64,000 bases of DNA from CAZHJK01 sp964533275 (lineage in GTDB: Bacteria > Bacillota > Clostridia > Eubacteriales > Garciellaceae). The notes beneath the pieces are model-generated. The model made no database searches and had not been told where the DNA came from. It worked only from the letters and a program-made list of their open reading frames with translations. Where the stretch lies: positions 1 through 64,000 of the forward strand of contig CAZHJK010000010.1 of the NCBI GenBank assembly GCA_964533275.1. The letters run 5' to 3'. The translations under genes were made by a program, and so were the position numbers. This document shows, one piece after another, positions 42,656 through 51,090 of this stretch. Every line of letters starts with the position of its first letter. The first letter of the stretch is position 1.

Positions 42656-43208
42656 CATGGTAGCTAGAAGATATGCCTCAGCACTAATGGAAGTAGGATT
42701 AGAAAATAATCTACTGGAGGAATTCCATAAGCAATTCAGTGAAATAATAAATCAATTAAATAGGGAAGAAGGATTTCAAAAGCTATTAAATTCTCCCCTA
42801 ATAACCAATAAAGAAAAAAAAGAGATAATCAAGGAAGTGTTTGGAAAATATATAAACCCTTACCTTTTAAATTTTATCTTTGTTGTTATAGATAATAAAA
42901 GGCAAAAAAATATTAAGGATATATTTTTAGGCTTTCAAGACATGGTATACGAAAAGAATAATATTTTAGCAGTAAAGGCTGTTAGTGCTGTAGCCTTAAA
43001 TAAACAACAGATTAATTCACTAAAAAATAGATTAGCACAACAATTTAATAAGGAAATAATTATAGAAAATAAAATCGATCCTTCTATAATGGGAGGATTA
43101 GTCATTTATGCAGAAAATAGAATCCTAGATGGAAGTATAAAGGGTAAGCTAGAAAAATTAAAGACAGAATTAAAAGCAATACCACTGCAGGAGATTGGGG
43201 TGAAATAG
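42642..43208 (+). CDS. atpH: F-type ATP synthase subunit delta
   Basis: This is a 188-residue stator subunit that joins the b stalk to the alpha subunits. The N-terminal ARRYASALMEVGLE helix and the C-terminal IDPSIMGGLVIYAENRILDGSIKGKL signature (read in parts) are diagnostic. Several in-frame ATGs (42642, 42648, 42657) could start it; 42648 fits the GAGGG site best. It abuts atpA with no gap. Confidence 0.94.
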   Translation: MYMSSMVARRYASALMEVGLENNLLEEFHKQFSEIINQLNREEGFQKLLNSPLITNKEKKEIIKEVFGKYINPYLLNFIFVVIDNKRQKNIKDIFLGFQDMVYEKNNILAVKAVSAVALNKQQINSLKNRLAQQFNKEIIIENKIDPSIMGGLVIYAENRILDGSIKGKLEKLKTELKAIPLQEIGVK

Positions 43209-44720
43209 TTGGTAGAGCTAAGACCACAGGAGATAAGCGCAGTAATAAAAAAACAAATAGAAAAATATCAAGAAAAATTAGAAATGGAAGATGTGGGGAC
43301 TGTTATCCAGGTAGGAGATGGAATAGCCCTTATACATGGTTTAGAAAAGTGCATGGCAGGAGAACTTCTAGAATTCCCCAATGATGTTTTTGGAATGGCA
43401 TTAAACCTAGAGGAAGACAGTGTAGGCTGTGTTCTTTTAGGAGATGAGGAAGATATAGTAGAGGGAGATATAGTAAAGACCACCGGAAGAATTGTAGAGG
43501 TGCCTGTGGGAGATGCAATGATTGGACGGGTTATTAATTCCCTAGGTCAACCCATCGATGGAAAGGGACCAATACAAACAGATAAATTCAGACCGGTGGA
43601 TGTAGTGGCACCGGGGGTTATTGAGAGAAAATCCGTAGATCAGCCCCTGCAAACAGGATATAAGGCTATAGATTCTTTAATACCCATTGGAAGAGGGCAA
43701 AGAGAGCTAATCATTGGGGATAGGCAGACAGGAAAAAGTGCCCTGGCTATTGATACAATTATAAATCAAAAAGATGAAGATGTAATATGCATCTATGTTG
43801 CAATAGGACAAAAAGCTTCCACCGTGGCACAGATAGTTAAGAATCTAGAGGAATTCGGGGCGATGGACTATAGCATTGTAGTATCCGCAACAGCCAGTGA
43901 AATGGCACCCCTACAATATATAGCACCCTATGCAGGCTGTTCCATAGGAGAGGAATTTATGCATAAGGGCAAAGATGTGCTAATTATCTATGATGATTTA
44001 TCAAAGCATGCCGTGGCATATCGAGCTATGTCATTACTACTCCGACGCCCACCGGGAAGAGAAGCCTTTCCGGGAGATGTATTTTATCTGCATTCCCGAT
44101 TACTAGAAAGGGCAGCACGATTAGATAAGGGAGGATCAATAACCGCATTGCCGATAGTAGAAACCCAGGCAGGGGATATTTCGGCCTATATTCCTACCAA
44201 TATAATATCCATTACCGATGGACAGATTTTCTTAGAGTCAGAGCTATTTCATTCCGGGATTCGTCCAGCGGTAAACCCAGGAATATCAGTATCTAGGGTA
44301 GGAGGAGCAGCTCAAATAAAATCCATGAAGAAGATATCTGGACCCCTGCGTATTGAATATGCCCAATACCGCGAACTAGCATCCTTTGCCCAATTTGGTT
44401 CAGATTTAGATAAAGAAACCCTAGGGCGATTATCCAAGGGAGAAAGAATAGTAGAGGTATTAAAGCAGGAGCAATATGCCCCAATGAGGGTAGAGCATCA
44501 GGTTATGAGTATATATGCAGTGGCAAATGACTTCCTAGAGGACATAGAGGTAGGAAGGATTAGGGAATTTGAAAAGGAATTTATAGTCTTTATGGATAAC
44601 CAAAGACCCGAGGTGGGAAAAGAAATAAAGGAAACCGGCACAATGACTAAGGAAACAGAGGGAGTACTAAAAAAAGCTATCTTGGAATTCAAAGAAATCT
44701 TTAAAAATAAGCTACATTAA
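43209..44720 (+). CDS. atpA: F-type ATP synthase subunit alpha
   Basis: This is the 503-residue non-catalytic head subunit, with P-loop GDRQTGKSALA near residue 172 and the alpha signature PAVNPGISVSRVGGAAQ near 363. The start is TTG 43209, directly after the atpH stop, with GGGGTGAAATAG upstream. The gene order c1-c2-b-delta-alpha-gamma-beta-epsilon is standard apart from the extra c gene. Confidence 0.97.
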   Translation: MVELRPQEISAVIKKQIEKYQEKLEMEDVGTVIQVGDGIALIHGLEKCMAGELLEFPNDVFGMALNLEEDSVGCVLLGDEEDIVEGDIVKTTGRIVEVPVGDAMIGRVINSLGQPIDGKGPIQTDKFRPVDVVAPGVIERKSVDQPLQTGYKAIDSLIPIGRGQRELIIGDRQTGKSALAIDTIINQKDEDVICIYVAIGQKASTVAQIVKNLEEFGAMDYSIVVSATASEMAPLQYIAPYAGCSIGEEFMHKGKDVLIIYDDLSKHAVAYRAMSLLLRRPPGREAFPGDVFYLHSRLLERAARLDKGGSITALPIVETQAGDISAYIPTNIISITDGQIFLESELFHSGIRPAVNPGISVSRVGGAAQIKSMKKISGPLRIEYAQYRELASFAQFGSDLDKETLGRLSKGERIVEVLKQEQYAPMRVEHQVMSIYAVANDFLEDIEVGRIREFEKEFIVFMDNQRPEVGKEIKETGTMTKETEGVLKKAILEFKEIFKNKLH

Positions 44721-44744
44721 CACCTACTTTCAGGAGGTGAGATC

Positions 44745-45623
44745 ATGGCAGAAAACATAAGAGATATAAAAAGAAGAATCCGCAGTGTAAATAACACCCG
44801 ACAGATTACAAAGGCAATGGAAATGGTATCCTCTTCAAAGCTAAGAAGGGCAAGGGAAGGTGCGGAACTTGGAAGACCATACTTTGAGAAAATGATAGAA
44901 ACCATAAAAGATATTGTTAGGCTTACTGGAAAGGTTAGAAATCTCTATATGGAATTACGGGAGGTTAAAAATAAAGCTTTTATAATAATAACAGCAGACC
45001 GTGGACTTGCAGGGGGATATAATAATAATGCTATTAAGCTAGCAGTAGAAGCCATGGATAATAAGGATGAGATTTTTATATATGCCCTAGGCAGTAGAGG
45101 GAGAGATTACTTTCAAAGAAGAGAATTCAAGATAATAAAGGAATATATAGGAATATCAGATAGCCCAAGCATAGCAATAGCTAATGAGATATCAGAAAGT
45201 GTAATGAAGCTCTTTTCAGAGGGAAAAGTTGATGAGGTTTATCTGGTATATACAAAATTTATATCCACAATAAGCCAAAAACCTGAAATTTTAAAGCTTT
45301 TACCCATAAGCTATGAAGATACAGAAGAAGAGGGCAAACAAACTAAAGAGGATAATGAGTTAAAGCTGGTAGTTAATTATGAGCCCTCGGCAGAAAGTGT
45401 ACTAAGGGGACTAATACCTAGATTTATACAAAACACCATCTATGGAGCAATGGTTGAAAGCGCAGCCAGTGAGCAGGGAGCAAGAAGAGTAGCAATGGAA
45501 TCAGCCACAGATAATGCCAATGAAATAATAGATGATTTATCCCTAACCTATAATAGAGCAAGACAAGCAGCCATCACCCAGGAGATTACAGAAATAGTAG
45601 GTGGAGCAGAAGCACTAAGATAA
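44745..45623 (+). CDS. atpG: F-type ATP synthase subunit gamma
   Basis: This is the 292-residue central shaft subunit. The N-terminal coiled-coil helix (NIRDIKRRIRSVNNTRQITKAMEMV, in parts, 4-28) and the C-terminal helix with SATDNANEIIDDLSLTYNRARQ (in parts, 252-275) are both intact. ATG 44745 follows TCAGGAGGTGAGATC. A 274-bp repeat block separates it from atpD. Confidence 0.97.
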   Translation: MAENIRDIKRRIRSVNNTRQITKAMEMVSSSKLRRAREGAELGRPYFEKMIETIKDIVRLTGKVRNLYMELREVKNKAFIIITADRGLAGGYNNNAIKLAVEAMDNKDEIFIYALGSRGRDYFQRREFKIIKEYIGISDSPSIAIANEISESVMKLFSEGKVDEVYLVYTKFISTISQKPEILKLLPISYEDTEEEGKQTKEDNELKLVVNYEPSAESVLRGLIPRFIQNTIYGAMVESAASEQGARRVAMESATDNANEIIDDLSLTYNRARQAAITQEITEIVGGAEALR

Positions 45624-45897
45624 AGGCAGGTAGAAGGTAGAAAAAGCAAAAGGAAAAAGCAAAAGGGACGGTTCTTTTTGCTTCCAATAAATATAAAATC
45701 ATTGATATAGGTAGGTTTCGTTCAGTATGACAATAAAGGGAGTCATCCTGAGGAGCTTACGACGAAGGATCTAAGATTTTACTGATAACCGATAACCGAT
45801 AACTGATAACCGATAACTAAATCAGTAGGGATCGGCGCCCTCGCCGTTCCGAAGATTTTCTCTACCATCTACCAGCTTTTAAATAGGAGGCAAATAA
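45624..45897. repeat. Composite repeat block between atpG and atpD
   Basis: It holds GGTAGAA heptads (45628-45642), a GGGACGGTTCT hairpin (45659-45683), a GTCATCCTGAGG element (45722-45772), five GATAACY units (45784-45818), a GGATCGGCGCCCTCGCCGTTCC palindrome and a right-arm CTACCATCTACCAG (45862-45875). The order matches the block at 41263-41620 closely, including the GTCATCC element (near-identical in both). No gene is seen. Confidence 0.85.
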
Positions 45898-47301
45898 ATG
45901 ACGCAAAACATTGGAAAAATCGTTTCAATAATCGGACCGGTAATAGATATAAGATTTACACCGGAAAATCTACCAAAACTAAATAACGCTATAGAAGTAA
46001 CAAATAAAGGGCAAAAGATTGTGGCAGAGGTTAGTCAACACCTAGGGGATGATATTGTACGATGTATTTCAATGTCCTCTACTGATGGATTAATACGGGG
46101 AATGGATGCCATAGATACAGGACAATCTATCTCAGTACCCGTTGGAAATGAAACCCTGGGAAGGATGTTTAATGTACTAGGGGAGCCCATTGATGGAAAA
46201 CCGGTAAATGAAAATATAACCCGAAGCCCTATTCATAGAGCAGCTCCAAGCTTTGAAGAACAACAAACAGAGCCGGAAATGTTTGAAACAGGAATAAAGG
46301 TAGTAGATCTAATAGCCCCCTACTCAAAGGGAGGTAAAATAGGGCTATTCGGTGGAGCTGGAGTAGGGAAAACCGTACTTATCCAGGAGCTAATACATAA
46401 TATTGCAAGGCAGCATGGAGGATTATCAGTATTCGCAGGAGTGGGAGAAAGAACCAGAGAGGGTAATGATCTTTACCATGAGATGATGGAATCAGGAGTA
46501 ATAGATAAAACTGCCCTTTGCTTTGGGCAGATGAATGAGCCCCCGGGAGCAAGAATGCGTATTGGACTTACAGGACTTACCATGGCAGAGTATTTCCGAG
46601 ATGAACAGGGCCAGGATGTGCTTTTATTTATTGATAATATATTCCGCTTTACCCAAGCCGGATCAGAGGTTTCAGCCCTATTGGGGCGAATGCCCAGCGC
46701 CGTGGGATATCAACCAACCCTGGCAACAGAGATGGGCTCATTACAGGAGAGAATTACCTCCACAAAAAAGGGTTCAATAACCTCGGTACAAGCAGTTTAT
46801 GTGCCAGCCGATGATTTAACTGACCCTGCACCGGCTACAACCTTTGCCCATTTAGATGCCACCACCGTTTTATCCCGTTCTATTGTAGAAAAGGGAATCT
46901 ATCCGGCAGTAGATCCACTGGATTCTACCTCCAGAATTTTAGCTCCAAATATAGTGGGAGAAGAGCATTATAGTGTGGCCAGACAGGTACAAGAGGTATT
47001 ACAAAGATATCAAGAATTACAGGATATAATAGCCATCCTAGGTATGGATGAGCTTTCAGAGGATGATAAGCTGATAGTAACAAGAGCTAGGAAAATAGAA
47101 AGATTTCTATCCCAACCCTTCCATGTAGCCGAAACCTTTACAGGAATTCCAGGGGCATATGTACCGGTAAATGAAACCATAAGGGGCTTTAAGGAGATAT
47201 TAGAAGGACTCCATGATAATATCTCAGAATCAGCCTTCCTTATGGCTGGCACCATTGATGATGTAGTAAAAAGAGCTAAAGACAGTAAAGGTAAAGAGTA
47301 G
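45898..47301 (+). CDS. atpD: F-type ATP synthase subunit beta
   Basis: This is the 467-residue catalytic subunit, with P-loop GGAGVGKTVLI near residue 150, catalytic GERTREGNDLY near 182 and the ALLGRMPSAVGYQPTLA loop near 260. ATG 45898 follows AATAGGAGGCAAATA. The atpC reading frame begins within 10 bp of its stop. Confidence 0.97.
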   Translation: MTQNIGKIVSIIGPVIDIRFTPENLPKLNNAIEVTNKGQKIVAEVSQHLGDDIVRCISMSSTDGLIRGMDAIDTGQSISVPVGNETLGRMFNVLGEPIDGKPVNENITRSPIHRAAPSFEEQQTEPEMFETGIKVVDLIAPYSKGGKIGLFGGAGVGKTVLIQELIHNIARQHGGLSVFAGVGERTREGNDLYHEMMESGVIDKTALCFGQMNEPPGARMRIGLTGLTMAEYFRDEQGQDVLLFIDNIFRFTQAGSEVSALLGRMPSAVGYQPTLATEMGSLQERITSTKKGSITSVQAVYVPADDLTDPAPATTFAHLDATTVLSRSIVEKGIYPAVDPLDSTSRILAPNIVGEEHYSVARQVQEVLQRYQELQDIIAILGMDELSEDDKLIVTRARKIERFLSQPFHVAETFTGIPGAYVPVNETIRGFKEILEGLHDNISESAFLMAGTIDDVVKRAKDSKGKE

Positions 47302-47310
47302 GTGAAAAAT

Positions 47311-47571
47311 ATGACTACCTATTATTTAGAGGTAATTACACGGGATAGGGTTTTCTTTGAAGGGCAAGTAGATAGAATAGTAGCACGGGGAGTAGAGGGA
47401 GAGTTTGCCGTACTAGCAAATCACTCCCCCATGGTAACAAACCTTAAAGCGGGAGCCTTAAGGATTTTTAACCCCGAAAAAGAAGTAAAAGAAGCATCCC
47501 TATCGGAAGGCTTCATTAAAGTAACCCCAAAACATGTAATAATAATGGCAGATACAGCCCAGTGGACCTAA
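47311..47571 (+). CDS. atpC: F-type ATP synthase subunit epsilon, lacking the C-terminal helical domain
   Basis: This is an 86-residue protein (ATG 47311 after GAGTAGGTGAAAAAT; GTG 47302 is also in frame). The N-terminal beta-sandwich is complete (VITRDRVFFEGQVDRIV, GEFAVLANHSPMVT, EASLSEGFIKVTPKHVIIMADTA in parts). The usual length is 130-140; the C-terminal two-helix domain, which in other species brakes ATP hydrolysis, is absent. The stop codon TAA at 47569-47571 lies 3 bp before a GGGGACA...TGTCCCC repeat, which suggests that the end was replaced by repeat insertion. Naturally short epsilons also exist in some bacteria. Confidence 0.9.
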   Translation: MTTYYLEVITRDRVFFEGQVDRIVARGVEGEFAVLANHSPMVTNLKAGALRIFNPEKEVKEASLSEGFIKVTPKHVIIMADTAQWT

Positions 47572-47574
47572 AAA

Positions 47575-47613
47575 GGGGACATTTCTCCACGAATTATCAG
47601 AGATGTGTCCCCT
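47575..47613. repeat. GGGGACA...TGTCCCC palindrome abutting atpC
   Basis: GGGGACATTTCTC at the left and GAGATGTGTCCCC at the right are near-perfect inverses. The same element occurs at 53783, 53931, 61191, 61292 and 61436. Confidence 0.88.
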
Positions 47614-47617
47614 TTGT

Positions 47618-47884
47618 CTAAAACAAATCTGAATGTGTTCCTGTTCTGACGAAATATAAATTTATGCCATCAATTTTGTAAATGAGAAGCCAATCAGGTT
47701 CGATATGACATTCTAAATAGCCATTCTAGTTGCCAATAAGTGGATGTTCTTTATACTTTGCATCTAAAACCTCTTCATTTTCAAGTGATTTCATGACCCT
47801 ATATAATCGGATCATTTTGTATCCGCGTTTAGCTGCGATTTTAACATCCTTCTTAAATTGGCCAGTATACCTAACGGTCTGCAT
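47618..47884 (-). pseudogene. YafQ/RelE-type toxin gene with an internal amber codon
   Basis: On the minus strand a frame of 89 codons starts at ATG 47884, overlaps the end of the antitoxin gene, and ends at 47618. It encodes a YafQ-like protein: RYTGQFKKDVKIAAKRG near the start and the family-diagnostic GYLECHIEPDWLLIYKI and FVRTGTHSDLF at the end. One TAG (47728-47726) interrupts it at ...HPLIGN*NGYLECH, where relatives have an aromatic residue; a TGG-to-TAG change would explain it. The toxin should be inactive unless the stop is suppressed. It ends right beside the repeat at 47575. Confidence 0.8.
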
Positions 47885-48158
47885 CTATTTTAATTTCTTT
47901 AAAAAAGCAATCGACACTTTGGGAAGAGGTTGAAGTCTTTTTTGCGATTAGGTCTTCAATTTCTTTCATTGCAGTCAATGTGGTCGCATTAGGATTTGGT
48001 AGTTTTACTGAGAATGGTAATCCCCCAGTTAATAAAGATTGATGCAAGAATATGTTAATCGCATCCGTGATTGTAATGCCAAAATTAGAAAATAATTTTT
48101 CTACTTCTACTTTGGTTGTAGGATCAATTCGTATATTTATATTAGAAGTTTTAGCCAT
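47871..48158 (-). CDS. RelB/DinJ-family antitoxin
   Basis: This is a 95-residue antitoxin with the ribbon-helix-helix N-terminus (INIRIDPTTKVEVEKLFSNF, then GITITDAINIFLHQSLLTGG) and an acidic toxin-binding tail. ATG 48158 is preceded by GGAGGTGATATAA. Its 3' end overlaps the YafQ-like toxin remnant by 14 bp, the usual dinJ-yafQ arrangement. It probably represses its own promoter through the operator at 48179-48205. With the toxin disrupted, it may be retained as a leftover or as a guard against related toxins. Confidence 0.88.
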   Translation of the reverse strand: MAKTSNINIRIDPTTKVEVEKLFSNFGITITDAINIFLHQSLLTGGLPFSVKLPNPNATTLTAMKEIEDLIAKKTSTSSQSVDCFFKEIKIDADR

Positions 48159-48178
48159 TTATATCACCTCCATTAATA

Positions 48179-48205
48179 GTATACTCATTATATCACATTG
48201 TATAC
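48179..48205 (-). promoter_or_regulatory. Promoter and operator of the dinJ-like gene
   Basis: GTATAC half-sites at 48179-48184 and 48200-48205 bracket the -10 box TATAAT (minus strand, 48193-48188), 20-50 bp before the antitoxin start. This arrangement fits autorepression. Confidence 0.6.
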
Positions 48206-48245
48206 ACAAATGCTATACAAGGTTTACCTTCTACCTGCTTTTTCC

Positions 48246-49847
48246 CTATCTTATCTCCAACCTCCAAAATACCCTATCACTAATCCATATAGACAGCACA
48301 CTCATAAGAATATTAATAAGGGCTATACTATAGAATGCTATAGCAACATCTTGAGTGGCGATACCCACCCAAATACCTGCTATGGCAGGCGGGATTAAGA
48401 AAAGTAAAAAGCTAAAAATCCTAATTACAGGAAAGAATGCCTTTAAATCAAAGCTATTGGGTATTAATATATGAATAATAACCGTACTAAAAAGGTTTAA
48501 AATAGTCATGCTTATAGGAAATACTAGCCCAGCCAATAAGGAATACACAGGAACATTAAAGATAATCCCAATGGGTAATAATGCCGTAGCCATATATATA
48601 CAAACCTTTAATACAGCAATAATATTTACCGCCAAAATCTTCTTCCAAGGCTGTCCCGGCAGGATAAAAATATGCTTCATCTTTAATTCATAGTCCATAG
48701 AAATCTGAACAGACATTAAAAATGCAAAGTAAGCAATAACACCTGAAATAATATAAAATACCATTGTTGTTTTTTCAGGAATTAATAATCCAGCAGTTAT
48801 AGAAATCACTAAGATACCTAAGGTCATCCATCGAAGAAATAGAGAACCGGAGGATCTTTTATTAGTGACCAAGTTCATCCATAGAAATGCCCAGGGACCA
48901 TTACCCACATATCTTACATTTACCTGGCGTATCTTTTTCTTAGAATCCTTATCACTGGGTAGGGAAATCCTTTTACCCTCCTTGCTTTTTCTCCTTAAAT
49001 CAGCCTTTAGCTCAGCAGAGGGTAGTGCATCCTCATAATAATCCTGGGCAAGAAAGATAGCAAAAAAAGTAGTAATAGCTATGGTAGATACTTGCAAAAC
49101 TAAAACTAAAGTAGTAAGGGAACTCTTTCCCATAATAGTTGCTTGGATTAACTCGCCAGTCCACCCCACCACAGGTATGTAGGGGAAGAAGGATTGATTA
49201 AAGGCATAAAATAAACCATCTAAAATATTTTGCTGATTATAAATACCAAAGGCTATGGACCCTAAGATAAAAATCACAATGGCATAAAGTATATAATGTA
49301 GCCATTCCCTAAGCCCAAAACGAGTGGATAGCACAAAGGTCAAGTAGGAAAAGGGCACAGTAAATATAAATAAGGTTATGACCCCCACTAAACCATAGAC
49401 TACCCCTATCGGACTTAAGGGACCATAGATAATTTGCAGCATAGGAAATAAAAAGGCAATAAAAATGCTGGAAATGCTTACTAATAGGGATTGTTTAAAC
49501 ATAGAATAGGTTAATATTACCTTTGGACTTATAGGAGAAGGAAATAGGAAATTTACATCCCCCATGGAAAACAAGCCATCAAATTTCTTGGTTCCAGAGT
49601 ATAGGGTATAGGAAAATAAAAGTAAAACCAAGGTTTTGACAATTACAGAAAAAACATCCATCTTAAACTCGATATTCTTTATTTGTTCAATTTCATCAGC
49701 ACCACCAAAGGCAGTAAATAATATAAAGCCAAGCCAGGCAATATACAAAAGATATATTAAAAGCTTCCATGGCTTCTTTTTTATTTCAAGAATATAATTT
49801 TTAAATTTCTTTAAATCATTAAGCAATAAAAATCCGAAGGCACCCAC
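48246..49847 (-). CDS. ABC exporter permease (putative ABC_export family)
   Basis: This is a 533-residue membrane protein with about twelve hydrophobic segments and a cytoplasmic charged middle (about 285-315, LKADLRRKSKEGKRISLP). The features DVNFLFPSPISPKVILTYS near 100 and GNGPWAFLWMNLVTNKRSSGS near 318 (in parts) resemble large two-component exporters such as the EcsB or YhaP group. The substrate is unknown. The ATG overlaps the stop of the upstream ATPase gene by 1 bp. The gene is transcribed opposite to the atp operon. Confidence 0.82.
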   Translation of the reverse strand: MGAFGFLLLNDLKKFKNYILEIKKKPWKLLIYLLYIAWLGFILFTAFGGADEIEQIKNIEFKMDVFSVIVKTLVLLLFSYTLYSGTKKFDGLFSMGDVNFLFPSPISPKVILTYSMFKQSLLVSISSIFIAFLFPMLQIIYGPLSPIGVVYGLVGVITLFIFTVPFSYLTFVLSTRFGLREWLHYILYAIVIFILGSIAFGIYNQQNILDGLFYAFNQSFFPYIPVVGWTGELIQATIMGKSSLTTLVLVLQVSTIAITTFFAIFLAQDYYEDALPSAELKADLRRKSKEGKRISLPSDKDSKKKIRQVNVRYVGNGPWAFLWMNLVTNKRSSGSLFLRWMTLGILVISITAGLLIPEKTTMVFYIISGVIAYFAFLMSVQISMDYELKMKHIFILPGQPWKKILAVNIIAVLKVCIYMATALLPIGIIFNVPVYSLLAGLVFPISMTILNLFSTVIIHILIPNSFDLKAFFPVIRIFSFLLFLIPPAIAGIWVGIATQDVAIAFYSIALINILMSVLSIWISDRVFWRLEIR

Positions 49848-50557
49848 TACTTAGTCACCTCCAAGAATACATCCTCTAAGCTAGAAACTTCTCCTCCCTC
49901 AACCTTAGATCTTAGCTCATCTAGTGTTCCCTTAGCGATAAGCTTTCCATTTTTTAAAACTAAAACCCTATCACATAAATCCTGTATGGAATCTAATAGG
50001 TGAGAAGAGATAAAAATGCATTTCCCCTCATCCCTTAATAGGCGAAAGATATTTTTAAGCTCCCGGATTGCCTTTGGGTCTAATCCGATAAAGGGCTCAT
50101 CAAAAATCAGCAATTCAGGATTATGTAATAAACCAGAGCAAATGGCAACCTTTTGCTTCATACCCTTGGAAAGATTTTTCCCCAGCTCATTAGCCTTATC
50201 CTTTAAATCAAAAGCATCCAAAAGCTCAGCGGCCCTATCCTGCCAATCGGTAAGACTATAGGCATAGGCATTAAATTGCATATGCTCCATCACTGTAAGC
50301 ATATCATATAGATCCGGTGTTTCAGGAACATAGGTAAACATACTTTTCGCCCTTAAATCCTTATGACTATATTCACCAATGGTAATACTTCCGTCAGTAG
50401 GGCGAATTAACCCGGTAATAGCCTTTAATGCCGTACTCTTCCCAGCTCCATTAGGTCCTAATAAACCCACAATCTCCCCGGATTTCACTTCAAAACTAAC
50501 TTCCGACAAAGCATTTAACTTCCCGTAATTCTTTGAAAGATTATTTACAATTAACAT
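49847..50557 (-). CDS. ABC exporter ATP-binding protein
   Basis: This is a 236-residue ATPase with Walker A GPNGAGKSTA near residue 36, signature NLSKGMKQKVAI near 130 and Walker B ELLIFDEPFIGLD near 150. The signature reads LSKGM instead of LSGGQ, as in many EcsA/YtrB-type exporter ATPases. ATG 50557 is preceded by AAAGGAGTTTTTAT. It pairs with the overlapping permease gene. Confidence 0.95.
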   Translation of the reverse strand: MLIVNNLSKNYGKLNALSEVSFEVKSGEIVGLLGPNGAGKSTALKAITGLIRPTDGSITIGEYSHKDLRAKSMFTYVPETPDLYDMLTVMEHMQFNAYAYSLTDWQDRAAELLDAFDLKDKANELGKNLSKGMKQKVAICSGLLHNPELLIFDEPFIGLDPKAIRELKNIFRLLRDEGKCIFISSHLLDSIQDLCDRVLVLKNGKLIAKGTLDELRSKVEGGEVSSLEDVFLEVTK

Positions 50558-50575
50558 ATAAAAACTCCTTTATAA

Positions 50576-50697
50576 AGAAGGTATAAGGTAGAAGGTATAA
50601 GGTAGAAAAGGCAAAGGCAGGTATGGTAGAAGGTAGAAGGTAGAAGTTTTTTCTACCATCTACCAGATACCAAAATTCATAGCCTCTACCTTATATC
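50576..50697. repeat. Heptad-repeat arm flanking the first four-helix-bundle gene
   Basis: GGTATAA and GGTAGAA units (50579-50607 and 50625-50646) are followed by their inverse, TTCTACC ATCTACC AGATACC (50652-50672), and CTCTACCTTATA (50685-50696). The stop codon of the four-helix-bundle gene (50688-50686) is part of this last heptad. Confidence 0.88.
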
Positions 50698-51069
50698 TGC
50701 TTTTGAATATTTTTCTATTAAACCTTTTATCATTCCATTTAACATTTTACTAATAATAATAATTTGTTGATTTAAATTATTGTATTGTATTTCAGTTAAA
50801 TAGTTTAGATCCTTTGACAATAGAATAAAGTATCTAGTTTCTTCTAATGAACCTCTTGCAATATAGAGAAATCGTAGATAATCTTTATATGAGCCTCTTG
50901 CGTTACCTTCAACTATATTAGCACAAATAGAACTAGAAGCTCTACAAAGCTGACTGTTTACTCTATATTGTTCTTTTGATGGGAACTGTTCGGTTAGTCG
51001 GTAAATATCAAGAGTCAATTGGTGTGCTTTTTTCCAAACTTCCAATTCCTCGAACCTACTATTACTCAT
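50686..51069 (-). CDS. Four-helix-bundle protein (23S rRNA intervening-sequence protein / S23 family)
   Basis: This is a 127-residue, all-helical protein of the S23 or IVP family: FEELEVWKKAHQLTLDIYRL at the start, LCRASSSICANIVEGNARGS near 45, and DYLRFLYIARGSLEETRYFI near 66. Family members were first found inside 23S rRNA insertions and as accessory proteins (bAvd) of diversity-generating retroelements; the function of stand-alone copies is unknown. No rRNA or reverse transcriptase is near. It lies between inverted heptad arms (50576-50697 and 51091-51120), and its stop codon is formed by a heptad. A close paralogue is at 61999. Confidence 0.9.
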   Translation of the reverse strand: MSNSRFEELEVWKKAHQLTLDIYRLTEQFPSKEQYRVNSQLCRASSSICANIVEGNARGSYKDYLRFLYIARGSLEETRYFILLSKDLNYLTEIQYNNLNQQIIIISKMLNGMIKGLIEKYSKADIR

Positions 51070-51090
51070 ACTTTTCCCCCTAAAGTTCTT

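Noticed and set aside
48052..48398. Plus-strand small proteins opposite the dinJ-like and ABC permease genes
   Set aside because: They are antisense to well-supported genes, lack ribosome sites and have low-complexity composition.
50686..51069. Remnant of a 23S rRNA gene with an intervening sequence around the S23-family gene
   Set aside because: No rRNA-like sequence is visible on either side; the flanks are heptad repeats.
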